Notes under the pieces: model-generated
Told to the model about the DNA's origin: nothing
Seen by the model: the letters and a program-made list of their open reading frames with translations, nothing else
Databases searched by the model: none
Position numbers and translations under genes: made by a program
Source: JBBARC01 sp040400005
GTDB taxonomy: Bacteria > Pseudomonadota > Alphaproteobacteria > Acetobacterales > Acetobacteraceae
Direction: 5' to 3'
DNA length: 43,900 bases
Assembly (NCBI GenBank): GCA_040400005.1
Contig: JBBARC010000025.1
Coordinates: 1-43,900 of the forward strand
Shown: one piece after another, positions 24,993 to 33,853 of the stretch
How positions within the stretch are numbered: position 1 is the first letter of the stretch
How the letters are laid out: each line of letters begins with the position of its first letter

Positions 24993-26554
24993 ACACCCCG
25001 CCACCCAATGCTGCGCACGGCGAAAGCCAACCCGGCATGGCGCCAATCCTGCCGCAAAAATCGATCATCGCGCGCACCGCTCACGGCGCCGGCTGGATCA
25101 TCGCCTGGCGCTTTGCCACCCGCATTGTCGGCTTGTGCAGCACGCTGGTGCTGGTGCGCCTGTTATCGCCGGCCGATTTCGGCATCGTCTCGCTCGCCAC
25201 CGGCATTCTCACCGGGCTCGATGCGGTGGCAGGGTTTGGTGTCGAAGGTGCGATTATCCGCGCCGACCGCGCCGATCGGATAATCCTCGATTCCGGCTTC
25301 ACCATCAACGTCATCCGCGGCCTCACCACCAGCCTAATCCTGGCCGCCGCCGCCATCCCACTATCGCGGTTTTTCAACAACGCGCACCTGGTCAACGTCA
25401 TCTACGTGCTCGCCGCCGGCTGGGCGGTATCAGCGTTCGAAAACATCGGCATGATCGAATACCGCCGCCAGTTGGTGTTCGACATGGAATTCAAAAGCAA
25501 AATCATCCCGCGCCTGCTGGCCCTGGGGATAACCATCCCGGCAGCCTTTGCCTGGCACAGCTACTGGGCGCTGGTCGCCGGCATTGTCTCCACCCAGGTA
25601 ATGACCGTCAGCCTAACCTATGTAATGCACCCCTACCGGCCGCGCTTTGGTTTCGCTGGTATGCGCCATATCGTTGGTTTTTCGGTCTGGGAATGGCTGA
25701 TCGGGCTCACCGGCCTGATCGGCGGGCGCGCCGATACAGTGATCATCGGCCATTTGCTCGGCGCCGCATCGGTGGGCATTTATGGTATCGGTGGCGAAAT
25801 CGCCTCACTCCCCACCAGCGAAATCGTATCCCCCCTGTGCCGCGCGCTGTTTTCCGGTTTCGTTGTGGCCAAACGCGAAGGCCGCGATGGCGCGCAAACC
25901 CTGTTGCGCGTACTCTTCGTGCTCTCGCTGCTCACCTTCCCCTTAAATATGGGGCTGTCACTGGTCGCCCACCCGGTGATTAAAATCGCCTTCGGCCAGG
26001 ATTGGCTCGGCGCCGTGGTGCTGATCCAGGTGATCGGTGTTTTCGGCACACTCAGCGTGTTCAGTGCCATCGGCGAAACCCTTTTTTCGGCCAATGCCTG
26101 GCTCGGCACCATCCTGTCCCTGGCCGCCACCTCCACCGTGCTGCGGGTTGGCCTGCTGCTGGTGCTGATCCCGCACTACGGCTTGCTCGGCGGGGCATTG
26201 GCGGCGGCCATCGTCGGCCTGGTGCAGGAAGCAATTTATCTCGCCATGGCGATGCGCCGCCTGCACATCACCGCACGTGCGGTGGTCATCAGCGTGCTGC
26301 GCCCCAGCATCGCGGTGTCCCTGATGGCGGCGGTGCTCTATGCCACAGGTTTAGGCTGGACCGATTGGGACAGCAGCAATGCCGCCCTCGGCGTGCGTCT
26401 CGCCGCCGCCGTGGCGTTGGGCGGTGGCGTGTATATCAGCGCGATTTTTGCACTCTGGGTCGCCGCCGGCCGGCCGAACACGGCGGAAGCCGACGCCCTA
26501 ATGATGGCCGCAACCCTTGCGCGCCGCGTGCTGCGCCGCCTGCCAGGCCATTAG
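24989..26554 (+). CDS. Wzx-like polysaccharide flippase (MATE/MVF-fold exporter)
   Basis: 521 residues, multispanning (I count about 12-14 hydrophobic helices), with the pattern of PST-family flippases: ARTAHGAGWIIAWRFATRIV at the start, LVLVRLLSPADFGIVSLATG, ADTVIIGHLLGAASVGIYGI and YYGLLGGALAAAIVGLV-type helices. It should move lipid-linked sugar repeat units across the inner membrane. The ATG overlaps the stop of the glycosyltransferase (ATGA), which argues that the two act together. A longer frame starting at 24527 is an overlap artefact. No ligase or polymerase is adjacent. Confidence 0.9.
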   Translation: MNTPPPNAAHGESQPGMAPILPQKSIIARTAHGAGWIIAWRFATRIVGLCSTLVLVRLLSPADFGIVSLATGILTGLDAVAGFGVEGAIIRADRADRIILDSGFTINVIRGLTTSLILAAAAIPLSRFFNNAHLVNVIYVLAAGWAVSAFENIGMIEYRRQLVFDMEFKSKIIPRLLALGITIPAAFAWHSYWALVAGIVSTQVMTVSLTYVMHPYRPRFGFAGMRHIVGFSVWEWLIGLTGLIGGRADTVIIGHLLGAASVGIYGIGGEIASLPTSEIVSPLCRALFSGFVVAKREGRDGAQTLLRVLFVLSLLTFPLNMGLSLVAHPVIKIAFGQDWLGAVVLIQVIGVFGTLSVFSAIGETLFSANAWLGTILSLAATSTVLRVGLLLVLIPHYGLLGGALAAAIVGLVQEAIYLAMAMRRLHITARAVVISVLRPSIAVSLMAAVLYATGLGWTDWDSSNAALGVRLAAAVALGGGVYISAIFALWVAAGRPNTAEADALMMAATLARRVLRRLPGH

Positions 26555-26555
26555 C

Positions 26556-26620
26556 GGGGCAATCGGGTGAAAGGTAAGACTCTTCTTTTTCTGAAGAAAA
26601 AGAAGCAAAGAGACTTTTGT
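26556..26620 (-). repeat. Palindromic intergenic repeat, copy C
   Basis: Begins two bases after the flippase stop. GGGGCAATCGGGTGAAAGG, then CTTCTTTTTCTGAAGAAAAA and GAAGCAAAGAGACTTTT: the reversed form of the consensus. The stretch 26621-26668 contains a small hairpin (GGCAGGGGTGCCCCTG read on the minus strand) linking it to copy D. Confidence 0.85.
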
Positions 26621-26668
26621 AATGCGGGGACAGGGGCACCCCTGCCACCGCGTTCTCCGAACCAGCGT

Positions 26669-26750
26669 AAAAACGTCTTTTTTGTTTCTTTTTTCGGAAG
26701 TCAAAAAGAAAGCTCTTACTTTTTCGGCATTCATCCGATTGCCCTGGGGG
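26669..26750 (+). repeat. Palindromic intergenic repeat, copy D (variant form)
   Basis: ACGTCTTTTTTGTTTCTTTT, TTCGGAAGTCAAAAAGAAAG and CTCTTAC are followed by the terminal motif TTCATCCGATTGCCC and GGGGG. It shares the CGGAAGTCAAAA interruption with copy B. The GGGGG end lies 10 bases before the TTG of the next gene and could serve as its ribosome site. Confidence 0.8.
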
Positions 26751-26759
26751 CATTAAGCG

Positions 26760-27728
26760 TTGACCTTATCCCTGCTGATCGTGGTGCTGCATTATAGCGG
26801 CGTGCCAGATACCCTGGCCTGTTTGGCAAGCTTGGCCGGCGAAATATCCGATGCCGTGCACGTGGTGGTGATCAATAACGGCTCGGGCGAACACCCGCGC
26901 GCTGCCATTGCGGCCACCTACCCCTGGGCCGAGATCATCGACCTGCCGGAAAATCTCGGCTGGTCGGGCGGCAATAATGTCGGCATCCGGCTTGCCCAAC
27001 GCCGCGGTTACAATCTGGTCTGCCTGCTCAATAACGACACCATCGTGCGCCCCGGCACCATCGCGCGGCTGCTGCAAACGGCGGCAGCACTGGGGCCCTG
27101 CCTGCTGCACCCGCTGATTTATTCATACGGCCGCGCCGATGAAGCGCAGCTCGACCCCACCCTGCCCCACCCGCCAGACATGCGCGCAACCCCGGCGGCC
27201 AACCTGCCCGGCGTGTTCGCCATCGACATGGTCAACGGCGCCTGCCTGCTGGCCTTTGTTGCGGTGTTCGATGCCATTGGCCTGATCGATGAGCGGTTTT
27301 TTCTGCTCTGCGAGGACGCCGATCTCGGCCGCCGGGCGCAGGCCGGCGGGTTTACCTCCTACTGCGATACCGCGGCCCTGATCGAGCACAAGGAATCGCG
27401 CGCCTTCGGGGGTAAACACACGCCAATCAAAACCTATTACGGCCTGCGCAACACCTTGCTGTATCACGAAAAACGCGGCGGTATCCGCCATTGGCCGCGG
27501 ATCTTAAGTGGCAATATCGTCTGGACCATCGGCAACACGGCGCGCGCCGATGGGCTGGATCCGCGCACGATAACCGTGCTGCTCGCGTGGTTTTTCTCTC
27601 GCCGTATTTATGCCCGTGCCGTGCGCATGGCGTTGCGTGACTACGTGTTCAGGCGCTTTGGCAGGCTTAACTGCGCCGATGAGGCGATACTCAAAGCCGC
27701 CCCGGCCGCCGATGCAGGCAGTCATTAA
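26760..27728 (+). CDS. GT2 family glycosyltransferase
   Basis: 322 residues with a GT-A fold: LSLLIVVLHYSGVPDTLACL, VVVINNGSGE, NLGWSGGNNVGIRLAQRRGY, LLNNDTIVRPG (DXD-type NND), IDMVNGACLLAF, ERFFLLCEDADLGRR, and an end region LRDYVF. It resembles rhamnosyl- and galactosyltransferases of O-antigen clusters. The start is uncertain: TTG at 26760, with GGGGG from repeat copy D upstream. It lies downstream of the flippase and upstream of an FkbM methyltransferase, so surface-glycan assembly is the likely job. Confidence 0.88.
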   Translation: MTLSLLIVVLHYSGVPDTLACLASLAGEISDAVHVVVINNGSGEHPRAAIAATYPWAEIIDLPENLGWSGGNNVGIRLAQRRGYNLVCLLNNDTIVRPGTIARLLQTAAALGPCLLHPLIYSYGRADEAQLDPTLPHPPDMRATPAANLPGVFAIDMVNGACLLAFVAVFDAIGLIDERFFLLCEDADLGRRAQAGGFTSYCDTAALIEHKESRAFGGKHTPIKTYYGLRNTLLYHEKRGGIRHWPRILSGNIVWTIGNTARADGLDPRTITVLLAWFFSRRIYARAVRMALRDYVFRRFGRLNCADEAILKAAPAADAGSH

Positions 27729-27864
27729 TGCCGTGCGCCATACTGGTTTGCGCAAATGCACAGACCGGATCAAACTGGCCAATCGCAGGCACTGGGTTGG
27801 TCTGCGGTTTTGCTTACAAGGGATTTTATGCCGTGCTTAGCTTAACGCCTACAGTTTCGCCGCC

Positions 27865-28581
27865 ATGATCCCCAAGTTTTTGGATACCCGCCTATCCGAT
27901 GCCCCCGGCGCCATTGGCGCCTATTATGCAGCCTATAAAACCTATCGCTGGGGCGACCCCTACGTCCGCCTGGTGGCGTCCCTCGCCGATAAATCACGCG
28001 CGGCAATCGACGTCGGCGCCCATCTTGGCGAATACACGTTTTTTATGCGCCACTATGCCGCCGCCTGCATCGCCTATGAATGTAACCCAACCCTTACCGC
28101 CCATCTGCGCCGCCGCTTTGGCACCAGTGTCGATATCCGCGCCGATGCGGTCTCCGACCACGCAACCACCACCCAACTGCGCATCCCGCGCAGCAAAGCT
28201 GGCGCCAATCTCGGCCGCGCCACAATCGACGCCAACAATCCGCTCACCGGTGATTTTTTAGGCGTAGATTTAGTGCCGGTGCGCACCGTGCGCCTGGATG
28301 ACGTGATCGACCGCCCGGTAGGCTTACTAAAAGTCGATGTCGAAGGCCACGAACTAGCCGTATTGCGTGGCGCCGCCGGCATTTTGGCGCGCGACAAACC
28401 CAATCTGATCCTTGAACTGGAAGACCGCCACGCCCCCGGCTGTGTCGCCGCCGCCTGCGCATTTTTGGCACCTTTCGGCTATACCGCTGCCTATCTGCGT
28501 GGCACCACCCTGGTGCCCATGCCGGCAGGCCCCGCCCCAGATGCGGAGCTATGGAATTACGTGTTTAGATGCCGCCAATGA
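27865..28581 (+). CDS. FkbM-family methyltransferase
   Basis: 238 residues with the FkbM layout: SAM site AAIDVGAHLGEYTFFMRHYA (about residues 47-66), YECNPTLTAHLRRRFG, VRTVRLDDVI and LLKVDVEGHELAVLRGA (about 153-169). FkbM enzymes O-methylate sugars or polyketides; in a glycan cluster methylation of a sugar hydroxyl is the best guess. It is separated by 136 bases of non-coding sequence from the GT2 gene. Confidence 0.9.
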   Translation: MIPKFLDTRLSDAPGAIGAYYAAYKTYRWGDPYVRLVASLADKSRAAIDVGAHLGEYTFFMRHYAAACIAYECNPTLTAHLRRRFGTSVDIRADAVSDHATTTQLRIPRSKAGANLGRATIDANNPLTGDFLGVDLVPVRTVRLDDVIDRPVGLLKVDVEGHELAVLRGAAGILARDKPNLILELEDRHAPGCVAAACAFLAPFGYTAAYLRGTTLVPMPAGPAPDAELWNYVFRCRQ

Positions 28582-28591
28582 CCCCCCGGCC

Positions 28592-29336
28592 ATGACAGGC
28601 CCCGTCTTGACTGGGCCCGTCTTAACTGGGCCCGTCTTAACTGGGCCCGTCGGCGTTGCCCGCGATACCGCCGATAACCAAGGCTATCGCGGCCACACTA
28701 GGCCCGAGGTAATGAACCTGCTGGCGGCACTGCCGGCCCACGCCAAAGTGCTAGAAATTGGCTGCGGCGAAGGCGGCTTTGCCGCAGGTTTTCCTGCCAG
28801 CGCCGAAGTGTGGGGCATCGAGCCGCACGCGCCATCCGCCGCGATTGCCGTGACAAAACTCCACAAAGTGTTCGCCGCCACGTTCGATGAAAGTGCCGCC
28901 GATCTACCGCGCCAGTATTTCGACCTGGTGGTGTGCAACGATGTGATTGAACACATGACCGACCGCAGCCTTCCTGGCCGCCATCCAACCCCACATGGCC
29001 GCGGGCGCCTATTTGCTCGGGTCAGTGCCCAATGTCCGGTTTTATGCCAATTTGTTCAACCTGGTGGTGGCGCGCGATTGGCATTACCGCGATGCCGGTG
29101 TTTTAGATCACACCTATTTTCGCTTTTTTACCTTTCGCAGCCTGCAGCGCGCCTTAACCGATGCCGGTTTTTCGGTGTGCCGGCTGGAAGGGTTAAACCA
29201 GGGCGGGCGCGGTGGCTGGTCGGCGCGCACCATCGCCGATCGCAGCTTTCGCCGCCTGCTGCTGATGGCATCCTTGGGTGGGGCGCGCGACATCAAATAT
29301 TTGCAAATCGGCTTTTTGGCGAAAATGGCAGACTAG
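28592..29336 (+). pseudogene. SAM-dependent methyltransferase with a single-base frameshift
   Basis: The first frame gives MTGPVLTGPVLTGPVLTGPV, then NQGYRGHTRPEVMNLLAALP, KVLEIGCGEGGFAAGF (SAM motif I), YFDLVVCNDVIEHMTDRS. At about 28969-28970 (CAGCCTTCC) an extra C shifts the frame; the next frame continues FLAAIQPHMAAGAYLLGSVP, NVRFYANLFNLVV, DHTYFRFFTFRSLQRALTDA. Removing one base restores a normal 247-residue class I methyltransferase. A sequencing error cannot be excluded. Its N-terminus contains a 15-base tandem repeat (28601-28645). It follows the FkbM gene by ten bases. Confidence 0.75.
28601..28645 (+). repeat. Three in-frame copies of a 15-base tandem repeat
   Basis: CCCGTCTTGACTGGG is followed by two copies of CCCGTCTTAACTGGG and a partial copy. 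They code for PVLTG repeated at the N-terminus of the broken methyltransferase. Because the unit is a multiple of three, copy-number change would not alter the frame. Confidence 0.9.
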
Positions 29337-29386
29337 AGCCTGATCGCTTGAAGTTGGCGCGGCAGCGATGTGCGATCAGGCTCTAG
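29333..29386 (+). terminator. Hairpin at the end of the glycan gene run
   Basis: Perfect 15-base arms CTAGAGCCTGATCGC (29333-29347) and GCGATCAGGCTCTAG (29372-29386) with a 24-base loop, followed by TTTATTGTTTT. The methyltransferase stop codon lies in the first arm. It can work as a rho-independent terminator, although the loop is long. It lies between convergent genes. Confidence 0.65.
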
Positions 29387-29480
29387 TTTATTGTTTTGGC
29401 GGGCAAGTTTATCGTTCGCGGCGAGTCCGTCACAAACGATCTTGCTCTAAGGCCCTGGTCGGTAACGGCCTCTGCCAAGG

Positions 29481-29972
29481 CTATTTCTTCACCACGGGCT
29501 TGTTGCCGCCCCACGCCATACTGATAATTTTCCAAATCCCAGCCTGTTTTTCCAAAACAAATGTCACCACCGCGTCGTCCACCACGGTCTTGCCGGCTTG
29601 AGAGAATTGATAGGTGATTGGCAATACCGCCCAGGCGCGGCCGCCGCCAATCTCCAGGCGGCGCGGCACATGCAGGGTGAGGTGGTCGTGACTGATACCA
29701 GCCGCCGTTTCGTGCGGGCCAAGCGCGTCCATCCAATGATCAAGGCTGCCGGCACCGGTCCAGAAAAACGGCGCGAAATCGTCAATCACCACCGCATCCG
29801 GTGACCACGATGCAATGAAACCCGCGTTGTCGCCTTTATCGAGGGCCGCAAAGGATTTTGTGATCGTCTCCGTAACCGCCTGCTGATCGGCGGCAGGCGC
29901 TGCCTGCGCCCGCGGTGCGGCCAACAGCGCCGCCAACCCCAGCCAAACTAGAGTACCTGCTACTGCCCGCAT
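29481..29972 (-). CDS. Exported NTF2-like (SnoaL-type) protein
   Basis: 163 residues with a signal peptide (MRAVAGTLVWLGLAALLAAP, cleavage near AQA-AP) and an NTF2-like fold: QQAVTETITKSFAALDKGDN, FIASWSPDAVVIDDFAPFFW, GRAWAVLPITYQFSQAGKTV, VVTFVLEKQAGIWKIISMAW. Such proteins bind small ligands or act as isomerase-type or protective proteins in the periplasm; no specific function can be given. The ATG at 29972 has GGGGGAA upstream; the frame to 30011 is rejected. It is on the opposite strand from the glycan run, with its 3' end 94 bases after the hairpin. Confidence 0.8.
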   Translation of the reverse strand: MRAVAGTLVWLGLAALLAAPRAQAAPAADQQAVTETITKSFAALDKGDNAGFIASWSPDAVVIDDFAPFFWTGAGSLDHWMDALGPHETAAGISHDHLTLHVPRRLEIGGGRAWAVLPITYQFSQAGKTVVDDAVVTFVLEKQAGIWKIISMAWGGNKPVVKK

Positions 29973-30013
29973 GTGCTGTTCCCCCAAAGCGGCATGCCCA
30001 CCAAAAGCCAATA

Positions 30014-30799
30014 TCAGTTGCGGCCAATAACGTTGGACACCAGCCCGTTATCGCCCTTGTGGATCGTAATTACATTATGCTCAAACGAAATCCGTACAAT
30101 CTGCCGCCCGAGCGCCATAAACCCAGCATCCAGCGCATCGCTGCTGATAAATTCAGCATGATTAAGGTATTTCGCCAGCTCCAAAAAAGTCCCGTAACAG
30201 GTCTTGCCAAAAGCCGGATCGCTAATCGGGCAGCCATCCCAAGTCATCCCCAACTGCGTGCCGTTCCAAAACGATGTCTGCACATCTTCAATAATATACA
30301 TCCCACCATCGCGCAGATGCGGAAACAAACGGGTAAACGAAAAAATCTGATGATGGTTATAATGCGATCCGTCATCAATAATAATATCAAACGGCCCTTC
30401 ACGATCGCACAAATCGGCAAGATCGGCCGCCGACCCCTGATCGGCCCGATAAATACGCGTGCGCAAGCCCGCCAAATGCGCCTTGTCGTCAATATCAATC
30501 CCAATTGTCGTGCCAAACGGAAAAAAGCAGCGCCACGCCAAAATCGAATCACCGGCAAGCAACCCAATCTCCAGTAGTTTGGTTTTCTTGTAGCGAAACT
30601 TCCGCAGCAGCGCGTGATAACTTTGCCCGTAGGAATGCTGCCCAGCACGTTCCTTATCCGACCCAAACAGGGTCAAAATGCGCGGCAAACCCAGCGGCAG
30701 CACCGACAGCATACCGGCAATCCGGTAGCGATCAGCAAATGTGGTCAAACGTCCGCCGGGGCGCAGTTGGGCGATGGCTTTGCGCAAAATTGATATCAC
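30014..30799 (-). CDS. SAM-dependent methyltransferase, CmcI-like group
   Basis: About 261 residues with KTKLLEIGLLAGDSILAW (SAM motif I, with Leu instead of the first usual Gly), FGTTIGIDIDDKAHLAGLR, FDIIIDDGSHYNHHQIFSF and MYIIEDVQTSFWN. The FDIIIDDGSH and YIIEDV motifs fit cephalosporin/macrolide O-methyltransferases (CmcI/MycE type) often found in sugar-modifying clusters. The start is uncertain: GTG at 30799 (VISILRKAIAQL) is preferred to a TTG at 30913 inside a repeat. It is 41 bases from the NTF2-like gene on the same strand. Confidence 0.8.
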   Translation of the reverse strand: MISILRKAIAQLRPGGRLTTFADRYRIAGMLSVLPLGLPRILTLFGSDKERAGQHSYGQSYHALLRKFRYKKTKLLEIGLLAGDSILAWRCFFPFGTTIGIDIDDKAHLAGLRTRIYRADQGSAADLADLCDREGPFDIIIDDGSHYNHHQIFSFTRLFPHLRDGGMYIIEDVQTSFWNGTQLGMTWDGCPISDPAFGKTCYGTFLELAKYLNHAEFISSDALDAGFMALGRQIVRISFEHNVITIHKGDNGLVSNVIGRN

Positions 30800-30906
30800 G
30801 GCGAACAGCAGCCCTTTGGTTTTGGTGTGAACCGCAGCACGTGCGGCTGGGCACAGTATGACCCGCCAGCCGCACCAGCGCCAACACCTGCCGAACGCCG
30901 GGCGCC

Positions 30907-31249
30907 GGGGCAATCGGGTGAATGCAAGAAAGACTCTTTTGATGCTTGGTTACGGGTTCGGTGCAGCCAAAAGTCCCAGTCCCCAGGTTCAAAAGTCTTT
31001 TTGCTTCTTTTTTCGTAACTGTCCAGGTAGGGTCGAAGCTACACAACCCATTGAAAACATTTATGGCGACTTCGGGTTTAGGTCTGGTTTCGATACGCAA
31101 ACTGCCGAAAAAGGGACAGTTTGCGTCGGTAACGTAATGGCCTGCGCGCCGAGAGTTGAGTCTTTTGAGGCAGTTAGCGTTCTCACCCCTACCTGGGCAG
31201 TTACCTTTTTTCTTCAGAAAAAGAAGGGTCTTCCTTTCACCCGAATACC
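30907..31249. mobile_element. Composite element of two inverted palindromic repeats (copies E and F) around a filler
   Basis: Left part 30907-31031: GGGGCAATCGGGTGAATG ... TTTTTGCTTCTTTTTTC ... GTAACTGTCCAGGTAGGG. Right part 31188-31249: CCTACCTGGGCAGTTACC, CTTTTTTC-like core, TTCACCCGAATACC. Facing ends (31015-31032 and 31187-31204) are an 18-base inverted repeat with one mismatch. The filler 31033-31187 holds a perfect 10-base stem (ACGCAAACTG at 31095, CAGTTTGCGT at 31117). Part of the filler is the inverse of window bases 1-30. No transposase is coded. The structure is that of a small non-autonomous element; the rest of the gap to 31419 shows no gene. Confidence 0.55.
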
Positions 31250-31419
31250 AAACGCCGGCCCCTTAATTTACTTCCCCCCGCCCCCACAACCCCCTATACA
31301 TTGCCGCAAACCCCGGACACGGCCCACGCCGCGCCCGTCATTTTGCGTGGGTGAACCGTTTGGCGCCGCCTCTGGCACCCGACCCGCCCGGCATTTTTTC
31401 CTTGGATAACAACCACATC

Positions 31420-33216
31420 ATGTCCGATACCGCCGCGTCCTTCCCGGCCGCCAATCCTGCCCTCGCCCGTGCCCTGGTCGCCCGCGGCTACACTGAACTT
31501 ACCCCGGTGCAGGAAGCAGTCCTGCAACCGCAGGCGCAAGCCCGCGATCTACTGGTCTCGGCCCAAACCGGCTCAGGCAAAACCGTGGCCTTTGGCTTGG
31601 CCTTCGCCCCCACCCTGCTGGGCGGCGATACCACCCTGCCCCGCGCCGGCGCGCCGCTCGCCCTCATCGTCGCCCCCACCCGCGAACTCGCGATGCAAGT
31701 TGGCCGCGAACTCACGTGGCTTTACGCCAATACCGGCGCCCGCATCGCCAGCTGCATCGGCGGCATGGATGGCCAGGCCGAAGGCCGCGCCCTGATGGCC
31801 GGCGCCCACATCGTCGTCGGCACCCCCGGCCGCCTATGCGACCATATCCGCCGCGGCCGCCTCAACCTCGCCGATTTGCGCGTGGTCGTGCTCGATGAAG
31901 CCGACGAAATGCTCGACCTCGGCTTTCGCGAAGAACTCGACCAAATCCTCGAAGCCTGCCCGCCGGGGCGCCGCACCCTGCTGTTTTCAGCAACCATCGC
32001 CAAACAGATCACGGCACTCGCCAAAACCTACCAAAAAGATGCTTTTCGCATCGATACCCTGGTGCGCAACCAGCCCCACGCCGATATCGATTACCGCGCC
32101 ATTCGCGTCATCCCGCGCGAAATTGAACACGCCGTGGTCAACGTGCTGCGCTTTGTCGATAGCCCTAACGCGCTGGTCTTCTGTTCCACCCGCGATAACG
32201 TGCGCCATTTGCAAGCAAGCCTGATGGAACGCGGCTTTACGTCGGTCGCCCTCTCCGGCGAACTCACCCAAAGCGAACGCACCCGCGCCCTGCAATCCAT
32301 GCGCGATGGCCAGGCCCGCGTCTGTGTCGCAACCGATGTCGCCGCCCGCGGCCTCGATCTGCCCGATCTCGGCCTGGTCATCCACGCCGACATGCCCACC
32401 AACAAATCAACCCTATTACACCGCAGCGGCCGCACCGGCCGCGCCGGCCGCAAGGGCATTTGCGTCGTCATCGTGCCGGGCAGCCGCGCACGCGCCGCCG
32501 AAACCCTGTTCGCCGCCGCCGGCATCAGCGCCACCTGGAGCGGCCCGCCGCTAGCAGAAGAAATCCGCGCGCTAGACGGCCAACGCCTGCTCGAAGACCC
32601 CATCCTCACCGAAGTCGCCGCCCCTGAAGATTTGGTGCTCGCCCGCGCCTTGCTGGAAGGCCGCTCGGCCGAGGATATTGCGGCGGCGTTAATCCGCCTG
32701 CACCGCTCGCGCCTACCGGCGCCGGAAGAAATGACCGACGTCTCCCAGCCGCCCGCGCGCCAGGAACGCAGCCCCAACGGTGCCCGCGCCCGCGCCGAAG
32801 CGGCAACGGGATCGCCACATGTGCGCGCCCCCCGTGCCGCCCACGGCGCAAAAAATGCCGATGGGCCGAAAACCTACAGCACCCCCGGCCCGCAAGCAGG
32901 GTCATCCAACATGGTCTGGTTCAGCCTGCCCGTCGGCCGCCACGCCAAAGCCGACCCCAAATGGCTGCTGCCCCTCATCTGCCGCTTAGGCGGCGTCGAT
33001 CGTGGCGATGTCGGCGCCATTCGCATCCTCGATAACGAAACCCGCTTCGAAATCACCGACCGCGCTGCCGAGGCGTTCGTCGCCCACCTCCCCGCCGACG
33101 GTGCCGACGATGTGCGCGTCGCCCGCAGCGAACCGCCGCCCTCCGTTACCGGCAAACCCGTCACCGCACCAAAACGGTTTGTAAAAGCTAAAGTGTTTCG
33201 TAAGCCTAAGAAGTAG
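31420..33216 (+). CDS. DEAD-box RNA helicase with DbpA-type RNA-binding domain
   Basis: 598 residues. Helicase core: Q-motif region GYTELTPVQEAVLQP, motif I AQTGSGKT (about 48-55), VAPTRELAMQV, DEAD in VVLDEADEMLDLGF (159-162), SAT (190-192), and HRSGRTGRAG (334-343). After an Arg/Ala-rich linker, a DbpA-type RNA-binding domain begins at about residue 498 (MVWFSLPVGRHAKADPKWLL; GGVDRGDVGAIRILD), and a basic tail ends it. Similar to DeaD/CsdA/DbpA proteins acting in ribosome assembly and cold adaptation. The ATG at 31420 is preferred over 31351, which reads non-conserved sequence. Confidence 0.93.
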   Translation: MSDTAASFPAANPALARALVARGYTELTPVQEAVLQPQAQARDLLVSAQTGSGKTVAFGLAFAPTLLGGDTTLPRAGAPLALIVAPTRELAMQVGRELTWLYANTGARIASCIGGMDGQAEGRALMAGAHIVVGTPGRLCDHIRRGRLNLADLRVVVLDEADEMLDLGFREELDQILEACPPGRRTLLFSATIAKQITALAKTYQKDAFRIDTLVRNQPHADIDYRAIRVIPREIEHAVVNVLRFVDSPNALVFCSTRDNVRHLQASLMERGFTSVALSGELTQSERTRALQSMRDGQARVCVATDVAARGLDLPDLGLVIHADMPTNKSTLLHRSGRTGRAGRKGICVVIVPGSRARAAETLFAAAGISATWSGPPLAEEIRALDGQRLLEDPILTEVAAPEDLVLARALLEGRSAEDIAAALIRLHRSRLPAPEEMTDVSQPPARQERSPNGARARAEAATGSPHVRAPRAAHGAKNADGPKTYSTPGPQAGSSNMVWFSLPVGRHAKADPKWLLPLICRLGGVDRGDVGAIRILDNETRFEITDRAAEAFVAHLPADGADDVRVARSEPPPSVTGKPVTAPKRFVKAKVFRKPKK

Positions 33217-33226
33217 GACGAAAAAA

Positions 33227-33262
33227 GGCTGGTGGAGCGAGCCGCTCCCCCAGACCCCCTGC
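33227..33262. repeat. Half copy of the kdsB-pheA hairpin repeat
   Basis: GGCTGGTGGAGCGAGCCGCT then CCCCCAGACCCCCTGC is clearly related to the arm at 11115-11151 (GGCTGG, central GC-rich palindrome, CAGACCCCC). It begins 10 bases after the helicase stop. GGAGCG-AGC-CGCTCC forms a small hairpin, and a T-run follows at 33265, so it might end transcription. Confidence 0.7.
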
Positions 33263-33310
33263 ATTTTTAAAGGCCTTTGCGCACACGGTGTGCCGGAAAA
33301 CCGACATTCC

Positions 33311-33672
33311 GTAGCCTGGGTGAAACCCAGGTCGTTCGCACGTCCAATGATTGGGACCCGCGGCCATTCCCGACACCGCTCGCCGAGCTTCCCGGGACTG
33401 CGTGGCGGGGAGAGCGCCACGTTCCACCTGAGCTACGCTGGCTGCCTGGGTTTATCGTTGTCGCCAGGGCGGGTGCCTGCCTCCGTATTTTTACCCGGTG
33501 CACATTTTGAATGAGGGGAGCAAGCGTAGCGTGGGTTTTAACCCACGTCTTCTCCCAATACACATACTCCGTTTGTATAAATTCTCACGTAACGTTTAGG
33601 GTTTGGCTCAGTGCCGTAGTGCGTCCTGCGCGTGCGTCATTCTGTGTGCCGCGCACGTGGGTTAAAACCCAC
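33311..33672. repeat. REP-like region of palindromes before the sulfatase
   Basis: This 600-base non-coding gap (33217-33853) contains CCTGGGTGAAACCCAGG (33315-33331), GTGGGTTTTAACCCAC (33531-33546) and its inverse GTGGGTTAAAACCCAC (33657-33672), plus GAGCTACGCTGGCTGCCTGG. The wording GTAGCCTGGGTGAAACCCAG resembles REP/MITE sequences common in proteobacteria. Only short shadow frames occur here. Confidence 0.55.
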
Positions 33673-33853
33673 ACCCGGTAACCGCAGCGAATGTCCGTAT
33701 TATCCCGCCGGCCCGCCCAAACCAGCCCTTCCGCTCCCGGCCAACTCCGGCTATTAACAAAAATTCAAACTGCCCCCCCCACCACCGCCAGGCCCCCTTG
33801 CACGAACCACCCCGCCAGTGGTGAATACGCCAACCGTCGGGGGGATCAAAATA

